Source: Mucilaginibacter glaciei (lineage in GTDB: Bacteria; Bacteroidota; Bacteroidia; Sphingobacteriales; Sphingobacteriaceae). From it: a DNA stretch of 64,000 nucleotides. The translations under genes were made by a program, and so were the position numbers. A model generated the notes under the pieces. That model was not told the origin of the DNA. It worked only from the letters and a program-made list of their open reading frames with translations, and did no database searches. The stretch lies in assembly GCF_014773245.1 (NCBI RefSeq), contig NZ_JACWMX010000001.1:930001-994000 (forward strand). Reading direction: 5' to 3'. Of this stretch, positions 28,597-37,523 are shown piece by piece; positions within the stretch are counted from its first letter, which is position 1, and every line of letters starts with the position of its first letter.

Positions 28597-30075
28597 TTAT
28601 AGCAGCGGTCTTTCATCCCTATTGTTTTTCCTTAAGCCCAATTTTGCAGTATATTGATTTATTTGGTTCAAAAGCAATTCGTTTTTAAATATATATAGTT
28701 GGCAAACTAAAAATAATGCCCCACAAGTCACCACACCAACCCCACAAACCAGAAAATTACTGTTTCTAAAAAGCATTCTTAATAAAATAATTATTGGAAA
28801 GAACAGTACAGAAACAAAAAGAGTTTGAATAATCAATTTATAATTAAGCCCGACTAATAATACTTTAGATGCAAAATATGCGAAACAAACCATTACACAC
28901 AATTCGGCCAATACATTTGCTGCAGCCGCACCTAAATATCCAAAATATGGAATAAGCGAAAAGTTAAGGATAAGGCTTACAATTAAACCAACAGTTACAG
29001 AAATAGTTACCTGCTTGTCTTTACCGGCTGGCGTAAGTATCTGTATTGCCCAAACATTACTTAATGCAATAATCAGTACAACTGGCGCAAATATTTGCAT
29101 AGCAAGTATAGCAGGCTTAAATTCAATTCCCGAGAAGATTACAATTAATTCGGGCGCCAAAACAATTAATCCTACCGTCATGGGTATGCCCAATAGCAAA
29201 ACAAAGTTAAAACTATAAACAGCTAATTTTTTTACTTGGGTAAGGTTATCGTTTTTTATAGCTTCTGAAATTTGGGGTACTAATACAGTGCCTAAAGAAG
29301 TTAAAACAGGTAAAGTAAGTTTATTGATTCGCGAAGCAGCTGTGTAATATCCAACATACGTATAATTAGTTAAAAAACCAAGTATTATGGTATCTAACAT
29401 AGCATACACAGTAATGCCGGCAACAGTGCTAAAAATATAAAATAACGGTTTCAGATGATCTTTTATACCTTTAAAAGTAGCGTAATTAAACTTGAACATT
29501 TTTCTCGCTGAATAAATGTTAAGTATATTATTGCTTACAGAAGCTATTACAATTGTCCAAAGGTAAATTACGACGTCACTTTTTTGTTTTACAAAAAATA
29601 TCAATAATAATAATGATACAAATTTAACTATTATTGACCGTATGGCAATAAACTTAAATTTCTCTAAACCGGAAAATAGCCAATCGACATTGCTAAAGCT
29701 CAACAGTAAAATTATTACCGCAACAGCATAAAATTTCAAGTCAATATATAACGAGGGAACTGTAAATATGATGATACTGTAAACAAAAAAGAGAATAAAG
29801 CTAGTAAGTAGATTTAGAAAAAGAAGTTCGGAAAAAGTCTTTTTAATCCCTTCCTCATCGCCTTTTAGTTTGGCAATTTCGCGTATCCCATAGATAGGGA
29901 TACCTAAAGCTGCTATGAGTACAAAGTATTGAACAAATGTTGTAATAAATTGAATTTTACCTACACCTGCTGGCCCTAAAATACGGGATACGTATGGAAA
30001 CGTAATTATTGGGAAAATAATATTGCTTAGCGTAAGCAATAAATTAAACAAGAAATTTTTTTTTATTTCGCTCAC
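28597..30075 (-). CDS. wzx: Polysaccharide flippase, Wzx-type
   Basis: This 492-residue polytopic protein has about 14 helices. Its N-terminal segment FPIITFPYVSRILGPAGVGK is the classical start of the RfbX/Wzx polysaccharide transporter family (Polysacc_synt). It is predicted to flip block B lipid-linked units across the inner membrane. It is much closer to typical O-antigen flippases than the block A flippase. It lies 63 bases downstream of the co-polymerase gene in the same operon. Confidence 0.92.
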   Translation of the reverse strand: MSEIKKNFLFNLLLTLSNIIFPIITFPYVSRILGPAGVGKIQFITTFVQYFVLIAALGIPIYGIREIAKLKGDEEGIKKTFSELLFLNLLTSFILFFVYSIIIFTVPSLYIDLKFYAVAVIILLLSFSNVDWLFSGLEKFKFIAIRSIIVKFVSLLLLIFFVKQKSDVVIYLWTIVIASVSNNILNIYSARKMFKFNYATFKGIKDHLKPLFYIFSTVAGITVYAMLDTIILGFLTNYTYVGYYTAASRINKLTLPVLTSLGTVLVPQISEAIKNDNLTQVKKLAVYSFNFVLLLGIPMTVGLIVLAPELIVIFSGIEFKPAILAMQIFAPVVLIIALSNVWAIQILTPAGKDKQVTISVTVGLIVSLILNFSLIPYFGYLGAAAANVLAELCVMVCFAYFASKVLLVGLNYKLIIQTLFVSVLFFPIIILLRMLFRNSNFLVCGVGVVTCGALFLVCQLYIFKNELLLNQINQYTAKLGLRKNNRDERPLL

Positions 30076-30138
30076 AAATTATTTTAATAACGGCAAAAAA
30101 GGCAAAATTAATAGCGATTGACAACTAAAAAAATAATT

Positions 30139-31218
30139 TTAACTCATCGTGGCGCGATAAAACTTTTTTGAAATGAGAATTACAACTAAAATAAATACTC
30201 CCAAAAACCCTCCAATAATTGCACCTTTCAACTTTCCGGTTTTAACCTCTTCTAACGGTAAAATTGGCGTATCTATTATTTGGATTAGTGGTGTTTCCTT
30301 TCTTAAGGAAACTTTTGAAACTTCAAGGTTGGCTACTAACTGAGTCAATATTGCTTGATTGGCCTGTACGTCTACTTGCCGCCTTTGTGACGGCGCCCTT
30401 AATATTTGAAGAGAAGGGTTAGCATTAGGATTTACATCTACAGATGAGGCAACCCCATTAATGGCTGCGTTGAGTTCTTTTCTAACAGAATCAGTTTGAC
30501 GTTGCAAAATAGCCACATTCTGAACTGATTTTTTTGTTTTAGTTTTTACAAAAAAATCCGAAACTGTTGCAACCAAAATTTCAGTGAAATATTTCGAAAA
30601 AAATTCATTTTTCGAATTTACATCTACTGTGATTATACTCAACTTTTTATCTACTTTAGTTACAGTAAGGTTATACTTGGTTATGTCCCTGTAAAAAACA
30701 CCTAACACACTATCCTGTTGTAAAGTAAATTTTGACCGGTCGCCATCTGGCGAAAACGTTATGTTACTTAAATTAGCCTCATTGCTCCATTTCTTACGAT
30801 AATTATTGAAATCGATATATAAGTTTGCCAAGGTTTGTGTATTACCGTTAACGTTCACTTTAGATAATAAAGTACGCTCCACCATCGACCTCGATTTAAT
30901 CAGCTCAATTAAATTATCACCAGAAAATGCACCTCCGACACCACCATTTAAATCTATTCCAAATTGCGATGCCAACCCTATAGCGGAACCTAAATTACCT
31001 GATGCTTTATCGTCTTCTAAAGCAAAGCTTAACTCGGCCTTATACACAGTTTTTTTTAAAAATGAATATCCTAACCCAAGACAACATCCCAAAACCGCTG
31101 CCAGCAATATTAATTTCCAACAGGTTAATAGATATTTAACGAATCTGATAATTTTTAAAATGATGTCTTTTAATGACACCTCATCAGTATTAGAAACAAC
31201 TTGCATTTTGTCTACCAA
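30139..31218 (-). CDS. Wzz-type chain-length determinant / polysaccharide co-polymerase without kinase domain
   Basis: This 359-residue protein has helices near residues 36-56 and 332-350, with a periplasmic part between. The glycine-rich stretch after the first strand (SGNLGSAIGLASQFGIDLNG) and the pre-helix segment PILPLEEVKTGKLKG closely parallel the block A paralogue at 14142-15206. As there, no cytoplasmic kinase domain follows. It follows the export gene after 7 bases, giving a matched outer-membrane exporter and co-polymerase pair for block B. Confidence 0.9.
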   Translation of the reverse strand: MVDKMQVVSNTDEVSLKDIILKIIRFVKYLLTCWKLILLAAVLGCCLGLGYSFLKKTVYKAELSFALEDDKASGNLGSAIGLASQFGIDLNGGVGGAFSGDNLIELIKSRSMVERTLLSKVNVNGNTQTLANLYIDFNNYRKKWSNEANLSNITFSPDGDRSKFTLQQDSVLGVFYRDITKYNLTVTKVDKKLSIITVDVNSKNEFFSKYFTEILVATVSDFFVKTKTKKSVQNVAILQRQTDSVRKELNAAINGVASSVDVNPNANPSLQILRAPSQRRQVDVQANQAILTQLVANLEVSKVSLRKETPLIQIIDTPILPLEEVKTGKLKGAIIGGFLGVFILVVILISKKFYRATMS

Positions 31219-31225
31219 TTAATAG

Positions 31226-33733
31226 TTATCTGTTTAAACTTAATATACCCAGTATAATTGCCCCCAAAGAAGCTAAACCGGTGGTAAATGCCAGTATTTC
31301 TTGTGTCGTATTACCTTTTCTCTCTGGTTTTTTAGGCACATAGATTTCGCTACCGGGTTTTATGGCAGGATGACTATTAAAGAACAGAAACTTCCTCGTG
31401 CCTTTTACAGTCCCATTTGGATATACTACATAAGCACCGCTTTTTAGTGCCCTAGGCGAGTATCCACCTGCATTATATACAAAGCTATTAAAACTCTTTC
31501 CATCACCATAAACAACAGCACTTGGATATAAAACCTCGCCATTTACCCGCACAACTTGTTGTTGTTTGGGTACACGCAATACGTCGCCGTTTTCTAAAAT
31601 TAAATCCTGGTTGGTACCCGGTTTTTTCAGAATACTTTTTAAATCGATACCAACATAATTGTTGCGTAGCTGTGCAGTATCAACACGTGAAGAATCGTTG
31701 TATGTACGTTGCAGTCTTTTCATTCTCTCCTTACGTTCTTTATTAAGAGAGGCTGTGTCAATTTTTGATTTATCAACCCCCAAAACAGCATCATTTTCAC
31801 GCTTTAGGCTTCCGCCTTCAACATCTGCTGATTGTGTTAGTCCTCCAGCCCGGGCTATAATGTCAGATATCTTTTCGTTTTTCTTTTGTATCGTATAAAA
31901 CCCCGGGTAAATCACTTCACCTTCAACCTTAACTATTTTTTGTGTTTCGTATCCTGGCAAACTGTATACCGAAACTATATCATATGGTTGAAGTGAAAAA
32001 TTAGTGTTTTCATTTTTAAGATCGGTATTTACGTTAACAGTGTAAACTTGTGCAACTTTACTATTTACTGCTCGTGGGTCGCTATCAAAAACCCTACGCG
32101 ACACCTCTATTCTTAAAGCACTCGCCCCTTCGGTAAAGCCACCCGCTTTTATGATAAGATCGGAAACCTTCATACTATCTGCAAACGTAAAATCGCCCGG
32201 ACGCCTAACTTCACCTTTTATGGTAATTTTGTATGCATTGCGCAGATCAAATTTAGAGGAGATTGTAACACTATCTTCTCTTTGCAAACGTAAGTCAGCA
32301 GATGGGCTGCTTAATACCTGATTTACATCAAATGATATTTGCTGTTTAGAATTATCAGTATTTAACCTGATGATACTTCCTCGGCCTGTAAAAGCATCTT
32401 CTTTTAAACCACCCGCATTTTTTATCAACTGTGATAAAGTCAGGCCGTTTTGCAATTCAAATTCGCCCGGCCTAAAAACTGCACCCGCAATAATTACACG
32501 ATTGGTAAATCTTTCTAAGATCCTATCTACAACGTATTTGTCGCCGCGAAGGGGGATATAGTTCTTATAATCATTTTCAAAAACATCAGTTATGCGGCGT
32601 TGCTGATCGCTAACCTGGGTAACTTTGATACGCGCAGTGTATGCCTGATCTGAAAACCCGCCCGCAAACCTTAAAACATCTGCTAACGTTTCTCCTGGCA
32701 ACACTTCAAACAAAGCAGGCGTTTTTACCTCTCCTTTTAAATCGACACGTAAGCGATATGATGGTACCCGTATTACATCCTGATCCTGTAACGATATATT
32801 ATCTTTTTGACTTCCTTTAACTAAAAAATCGTAAATATCGAGTGTCCTTACCACCCTGTTGTTTCTAATAATCTCAATTTTCCTGTATGACCCTATATCA
32901 TTAGGCCCGCCCGCAGATGACAATGCGTTGAATGCTGATGCCAAAGATGGCAACGTATAAGTACCAGGTTTTTTTACCTCGCCCACTAAAATAACTTTAA
33001 TGCTCCTAATATTGCCTAAACTTACTTGCACAGTTGTACCACGGCCTACTGCATAATTACTGGCTGCAAGTTTGCTTTTTATAGATGCTGTTGCTTGTTC
33101 AATAGTTTTACCGGCAACGTTTAGGATACCGACTCCGGGAATATTGATATTACCTTCCGGCGATACATCTAACTTCCAGTTAACTAATGAGTTACCATAA
33201 ACATTTATATTCAATTGATCTTCGGGTCCTACAATATAGTTAACCGGAGTGGCAATTTTAAGATTAGGCTCGAACTTTAAATTTGTACCGCTAAATAAAT
33301 CCGCACCAAATATTTTTGATTGAAATGAATTGATTATCTTTTGCGAAGCCGGAGAATTATTAACCGTATCTGGCAAATAATTTAATTCTCTGTTTGATGA
33401 CTGTTGATCATTCACAGCTGCACCCTGGTCTTTTGTTGTACCATTGGCAGCCTTTATCGTATTAATACGGTTTTGCAACAATTTGCCCTGATCGGCGGGT
33501 AAGCCCCTATCCTGTAAAGTCTGTAGTAATTGGGCATCAGTTAAGTTGTTTGCCTGCGCCTGTTGCATTATTTGGCGTATCTGCGCGTCTGATAATTCAT
33601 TAACTTTTGAATTACTTAAATTTTGAGGAATAGTTTGTGCAAATGCAGGCGTAGCCGAAAGCATTACAAAACAACAAAAAATCGATAATAAACGAAATTT
33701 ACAGGTAAAAAGGGCTTTATAACGTAATCTCAT
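31226..33733 (-). CDS. Outer-membrane polysaccharide export protein with SLBB repeats (Wza-like)
   Basis: This 835-residue protein has a signal peptide (ends near ATPAFAQ) and the same charged helical N-terminal segment as its paralogue (SKVNELSDAQIRQIMQQAQA). The Poly_export domain begins near YIVGPEDQLNINVYG. A series of SLBB modules follows, each with a GEV-x-x-PG core such as LVGEVKKPGTYTLPS. The C-terminal hydrophobic helix (ILAFTTGLASLGAIILGILS) may span the membrane. It is predicted to be the outer-membrane export channel of block B. A predicted -7 box lies 56 bases upstream, so it may start its own transcript. Confidence 0.92.
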   Translation of the reverse strand: MRLRYKALFTCKFRLLSIFCCFVMLSATPAFAQTIPQNLSNSKVNELSDAQIRQIMQQAQANNLTDAQLLQTLQDRGLPADQGKLLQNRINTIKAANGTTKDQGAAVNDQQSSNRELNYLPDTVNNSPASQKIINSFQSKIFGADLFSGTNLKFEPNLKIATPVNYIVGPEDQLNINVYGNSLVNWKLDVSPEGNINIPGVGILNVAGKTIEQATASIKSKLAASNYAVGRGTTVQVSLGNIRSIKVILVGEVKKPGTYTLPSLASAFNALSSAGGPNDIGSYRKIEIIRNNRVVRTLDIYDFLVKGSQKDNISLQDQDVIRVPSYRLRVDLKGEVKTPALFEVLPGETLADVLRFAGGFSDQAYTARIKVTQVSDQQRRITDVFENDYKNYIPLRGDKYVVDRILERFTNRVIIAGAVFRPGEFELQNGLTLSQLIKNAGGLKEDAFTGRGSIIRLNTDNSKQQISFDVNQVLSSPSADLRLQREDSVTISSKFDLRNAYKITIKGEVRRPGDFTFADSMKVSDLIIKAGGFTEGASALRIEVSRRVFDSDPRAVNSKVAQVYTVNVNTDLKNENTNFSLQPYDIVSVYSLPGYETQKIVKVEGEVIYPGFYTIQKKNEKISDIIARAGGLTQSADVEGGSLKRENDAVLGVDKSKIDTASLNKERKERMKRLQRTYNDSSRVDTAQLRNNYVGIDLKSILKKPGTNQDLILENGDVLRVPKQQQVVRVNGEVLYPSAVVYGDGKSFNSFVYNAGGYSPRALKSGAYVVYPNGTVKGTRKFLFFNSHPAIKPGSEIYVPKKPERKGNTTQEILAFTTGLASLGAIILGILSLNR

Positions 33734-33788
33734 ATTTTGGTTTACAGATCAATATTGTCTGTTAGATATAATCTAACTTCAATTTCGA

Positions 33789-33796
33789 CAAAGTTA
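33789..33796 (-). promoter_or_regulatory. Putative -7 box of block B export operon
   Basis: TAACTTTG on the minus strand matches TAnnTTTG and lies 56 bases before the export gene start. The TTTG element is not clear. If used, it separates the long operon from the dehydrogenase gene. Confidence 0.45.
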
Positions 33797-33827
33797 AAAT
33801 AATTCTGCAGGTTGATTGAATAATAAT

Positions 33828-35162
33828 TTACAAGCGCCCGTTAATTATCCGCTCGTCTAAAATAGACTTAATATCATAAATCACTGAAGCAGGCGATTTT
33901 TTTAAATTACTCAAATCCATGTCTAAAAACTCATCATGTGCAACAGCTAAAATAATCGCATCATATTTTGATTGTAGATTAGTGTCATCGTTGATGGTAG
34001 TTATTTCGTATTCACTATAAACCTCTGCGGGGTTGGCCCAGGGGTCATATATGTCACAAATGGTATCAAAATCGTTCATAACCTTAACTATATCTATTAC
34101 GCGGGTATTCCTAACATCGGGGCAGTTTTCTTTAAAGGTGAAACCGAGCACTAAGATGTTAGCATTCTTTACGCCAATATCATTTTTTATCATTAGCCTA
34201 ATTACTTCGGTTGCTACGTAAGTTCCCATACCATCATTAAGGCGGCGGCCTGCCAAAATAATTTCGGGATGATAACCTAATTCCTGCGCCCTCTGTGCCA
34301 GGTAGTAAGGGTCTACCCCTGTACAATGCCCACCAACCAAACCAGGTTTAAAATTTAAAAAGTTCCATTTGGTTCGGGCGGCCTGCAATACAGCCTGCGT
34401 GTCTATCCCCATCAGGTTAAAAATCTTAGATAGCTCATTAACAAAAGCTATATTGATATCACGCTGTGAATTTTCAATCACCTTGCAAGCTTCTGCAACT
34501 TTTATGGTTGGGGCTTGATGAGTACCAGCCGTAATAATGGTACGATATAACTGATCTATAAAATTGGCAGCTGCAGGTGTTGAGCCTGAGGTTACTTTTA
34601 AAATATTTGTCAGGGTGTGTATTTTATCGCCGGGATTGATCCGCTCAGGTGAATAGCCCGCATAAAAACCTTCATTAAATTTCAGCCCGGATACTGATTC
34701 AATTATCGGCACACAAACATCTTCGGTCACACCCGGATAAACGGTAGATTCCAGTATAAATATATTTCCTTTTGAAATAACTGATCCTACTGCCTCACAT
34801 GCACTCTTAAGCATGGCCATATCCGGGCGATTATTTTTGTCGGTTGGTGTTGGTACAGATATAATGTAGATATTACAAGCTGCTATATCATCCGAATTTG
34901 CTGTAATTAGTAAACCATTATTGCTGCCGGCTTTACGGATTACAGTTCCGAGTTCCACTTCGTCAATTTCCAAAGTGCGGTCATGCCCCGAAACAAGTTC
35001 ATCTACTCTGTTTTTTTTCTTATCGAACCCAACAACAGGGAATTTTTTAGCAAATTCTACCGCGAGTGGCAGGCCTACGTAACCAAGACCTATAACCGCA
35101 ATATTAAGATTGCCTTGGTTAATTAAATTAAATTTAAGCTCAGGTAAAATAATTTCAGGCAT
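33828..35162 (-). CDS. Nucleotide-sugar (UDP-HexNAc) dehydrogenase, WbpA/TviB-like
   Basis: This enzyme oxidises a UDP-sugar to the uronic acid using two NAD+ molecules. The NAD-binding segment is [20 protein letters not shown] and the catalytic cysteine lies in [19 protein letters not shown]. The VDPYYL form points to UDP-N-acetylhexosamine dehydrogenases rather than UDP-glucose dehydrogenase. A longer frame starts at 35189, but that ATG falls inside a TATCTTTG promoter box. The ATG at 35162 (444 residues) is preferred and matches usual family length. It heads block B and suggests an acidic polymer. Confidence 0.92.
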   Translation of the reverse strand: MPEIILPELKFNLINQGNLNIAVIGLGYVGLPLAVEFAKKFPVVGFDKKKNRVDELVSGHDRTLEIDEVELGTVIRKAGSNNGLLITANSDDIAACNIYIISVPTPTDKNNRPDMAMLKSACEAVGSVISKGNIFILESTVYPGVTEDVCVPIIESVSGLKFNEGFYAGYSPERINPGDKIHTLTNILKVTSGSTPAAANFIDQLYRTIITAGTHQAPTIKVAEACKVIENSQRDINIAFVNELSKIFNLMGIDTQAVLQAARTKWNFLNFKPGLVGGHCTGVDPYYLAQRAQELGYHPEIILAGRRLNDGMGTYVATEVIRLMIKNDIGVKNANILVLGFTFKENCPDVRNTRVIDIVKVMNDFDTICDIYDPWANPAEVYSEYEITTINDDTNLQSKYDAIILAVAHDEFLDMDLSNLKKSPASVIYDIKSILDERIINGRL

Positions 35163-35186
35163 TTTTAAAATAGCATCGAACGGACA

Positions 35187-35194
35187 CAAAGATA
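35187..35194 (-). promoter_or_regulatory. Putative -7 box of block B
   Basis: TATCTTTG on the minus strand matches TAnnTTTG, 24 bases before the ATG at 35162. It overlaps the alternative upstream ATG at 35189, which argues against that start. A weak TTG is 26 bases further upstream, longer than usual spacing. Confidence 0.5.
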
Positions 35195-35341
35195 TACTTT
35201 ATATAGATACTGGGTGGAAGCAATGATTAATAACCTATGTTAGTTACAGACTTTAGCAGGCTTTAACTTGAAAAAGCTAATTATGTTTTAGCGCAAATAC
35301 AGCTAATTTTTTTGAGGATAGTTATAGTTACCAATATATAT

Positions 35342-36487
35342 TTACGATTTAAGATTTAGCTGACTGAATATTTTGAACCGGGCAACCAGTTTTATTGCAA
35401 GCTTTTGAAAGGGAACTTCAACAAACCGGTAAATAACGTAACTTATCGCTACCGATCCTACCAGCGCTAATAGGAAGATATACTCGTAACTAAGCGGAGC
35501 GCGCAGCGATATTATTGAGCAGATCGTAATTAATAATGTAAGGTGAACAAGGTAAAAGCTATAAGAGATATCGCCGATAAACTTAAAAACACGGCCTTGC
35601 AATAATTTGGTGATAGTTTTGCGCGATATCACTACAATAACAACAATGCAGCTACCTAAGGCTGTAAGGTGATCACGCCAAAAATATTGGAAAGGGTGTG
35701 CTTTATCACCATAGGTTACAAAAAATTCATAGCTGATATTATATAAGATCAATGAACATGCAACTAAACCTGTTATCAATATCATGCTAAGCAATTGAAC
35801 CTTTGCAATTAACTGATCTTTATATTTGGCACACAGTACCCCTAAATAAAATACGCTCAGGTAACCGGCTTGTTTATTATAAACCAGTAACAGAATTATA
35901 AAAAAGAAGAGTAAGTTAAACACCAGGTTATTTCTTGAAACCAGTACGATAAAAAAGGGAAGTATCAGCGACATCTTCATTTCGACCACCAGTGACCATA
36001 TCACAGGGTCTATAAGGTCGGCATTAAAATTTGGCCCAATTAATGCCAGCGTTTTAGCAATTTCCCAATAGTTACTGGTTGTCCAATGCCATACCCAAAA
36101 ATGTTTTACCCACACCGGGAAAGCAGCAATCCCCCGTTCATCATACAAATAAGTTTTTAACACAAGGGCAAGTAATATTGCTACTACAAAAGCCGGGTAG
36201 ATCCTGAATATCCGTTTAACATAAAATTCAGTGAGCTGCAGCGGCCTATGCCCTTCAACAAATGGCAAACTCAATACAAAGCCGCTTAGTACAAAAAAGA
36301 ACATTACAGCTGCATGTCCGTTTAGCAATATTCCAAGGGGACTTGCAATTATCGGGCGAATAATTTTGTCGCTTAGGCCAAAAATCAATAAATAGTGTGA
36401 AAAAAATACACACAAAGCCGCAATTCCGCGCAAGCTATCCAGCTGTTTGTACCTTACATGCCGCGCAGTTGCGCTTAATGCATTCAT
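35342..36487 (-). CDS. Acyltransferase family 3 membrane protein
   Basis: This 381-residue protein has about 10 membrane helices. The start KQLDSLRGIAALCVFFSHYL contains the catalytic His and the RG motif of the acyltransferase-3 (OafA/NolL) family, and FFFVLSGFVLSLPFVEG follows as in that family. Members O-acetylate surface sugars using cytoplasmic acyl-CoA. It lies outside the block B operon by about 150 bases but may decorate one of the two polymers. No SGNH domain is fused. Confidence 0.88.
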   Translation of the reverse strand: MNALSATARHVRYKQLDSLRGIAALCVFFSHYLLIFGLSDKIIRPIIASPLGILLNGHAAVMFFFVLSGFVLSLPFVEGHRPLQLTEFYVKRIFRIYPAFVVAILLALVLKTYLYDERGIAAFPVWVKHFWVWHWTTSNYWEIAKTLALIGPNFNADLIDPVIWSLVVEMKMSLILPFFIVLVSRNNLVFNLLFFFIILLLVYNKQAGYLSVFYLGVLCAKYKDQLIAKVQLLSMILITGLVACSLILYNISYEFFVTYGDKAHPFQYFWRDHLTALGSCIVVIVVISRKTITKLLQGRVFKFIGDISYSFYLVHLTLLITICSIISLRAPLSYEYIFLLALVGSVAISYVIYRFVEVPFQKLAIKLVARFKIFSQLNLKS

Positions 36488-36543
36488 TGATGAGTGATGT
36501 TTAGGTATGCTAATATAGCTAATAGTTGTTAACTATTTAAACG

Positions 36544-37398
36544 TCAACGCTTATCATTTAACCAGCGTTGCTTAAAGCGTGACGGGTTCTCCCCTACTAT
36601 TTTATTAAAAAGCCGGTTGAAATAAGATATGCTCTCAAAACCTATTGCGTAGCAGGTTTCGGTTACGTTATTACCTCGCATGAGTAAATTCTTGGCGCGC
36701 TCTATCCGGTATTGATTAACAAAATCGGTAAAGGTCATGTTGGATTGCCGCTTAAAATACCGGCAAAACGCCGCAGTAGTTAGGTTAACTTTTGCGGCAA
36801 TTATGTTTACATCAGGGGATTTATAATAGTTCGCGTCTATATACTCATATACAGCGCCCATTCTTATTTTATCTTTTAGTATGAGGTCTTTACTTGTTTC
36901 GTCCTTATTTAAAATCTCTGCCTCTGCCGAAGTTGCCAGGATCTGAAGAATAGATACCAATTCTATTAGCCTGTTAAACGGGTTCAAATCTGTTAAACCT
37001 TTAAGCCGCTGGGCAATCGCTTCCTTTGTATGACCGGTGAATGCGATACCCAATCCTGCATTTTTAAATAACTGCTTAATTGCAGCCAGCTCCGGCGATA
37101 AGTTTATCGCCTCTCCTAAAAAATCGGCGCGTAGCTGTACTACTATTTGGTGGTATTCGCTACGCAGACGGTAATCGAAATTTAAGTGGGGTACATTACC
37201 GCCTATAAAAACCAGATCGCTTTGCGTATAGCTTGAAATGTGCGCACCTACATGCCTTATACCAGCGTCCGCTTCAACATATACCAACTCAAATTCGGGG
37301 TGGTAATGCCATAAAAAAGTATTTCGCAACCGCGGTGAGAACAATTTGAACGATTTGCCGGGTTCAAATTCTATCCGTTCTAATTGAATCTCGTTCAT
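36544..37398 (-). CDS. AraC-family transcriptional regulator
   Basis: This 284-residue protein has an N-terminal cupin-like sensing domain (FLWHYHPEFELVYVEADAGI, with His residues) and a C-terminal AraC/XylS double helix-turn-helix (VNLTTAAFCRYFKRQSNMTF then TETCYAIGFESISYFNRLF). It should bind DNA and respond to a small ligand, often a sugar. It is divergent from the phytanoyl-CoA dioxygenase-like gene with 125 bases between them, so that gene is its most likely target. The ligand is unknown. Confidence 0.9.
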   Translation of the reverse strand: MNEIQLERIEFEPGKSFKLFSPRLRNTFLWHYHPEFELVYVEADAGIRHVGAHISSYTQSDLVFIGGNVPHLNFDYRLRSEYHQIVVQLRADFLGEAINLSPELAAIKQLFKNAGLGIAFTGHTKEAIAQRLKGLTDLNPFNRLIELVSILQILATSAEAEILNKDETSKDLILKDKIRMGAVYEYIDANYYKSPDVNIIAAKVNLTTAAFCRYFKRQSNMTFTDFVNQYRIERAKNLLMRGNNVTETCYAIGFESISYFNRLFNKIVGENPSRFKQRWLNDKR

Positions 37399-37495
37399 CC
37401 TTTAATGCACTTATTAACTACCTAAACCTAATTAAAAAATCAATACAGAGCAAAAATTGGTCATTGTAAAGAATATGGCGTACCAGAAACCAACC

Positions 37496-37503
37496 TACTT
37501 TTG
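37496..37503 (+). promoter_or_regulatory. Putative -7 box of the dioxygenase gene
   Basis: TACTTTTG matches TAnnTTTG, 20 bases before the ATG at 37524, in the gap shared with the divergent AraC gene. No TTTG box lies at the usual distance, as is common for activator-dependent promoters. Confidence 0.45.
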
Positions 37504-37523
37504 ATTCAACAAAAAAAACAAAC

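Noticed and set aside
35163..35189. Upstream ATG for the UDP-sugar dehydrogenase.
   Set aside because: It lies inside the TATCTTTG promoter box and gives a non-family N-terminus; the ATG at 35162 fits better.
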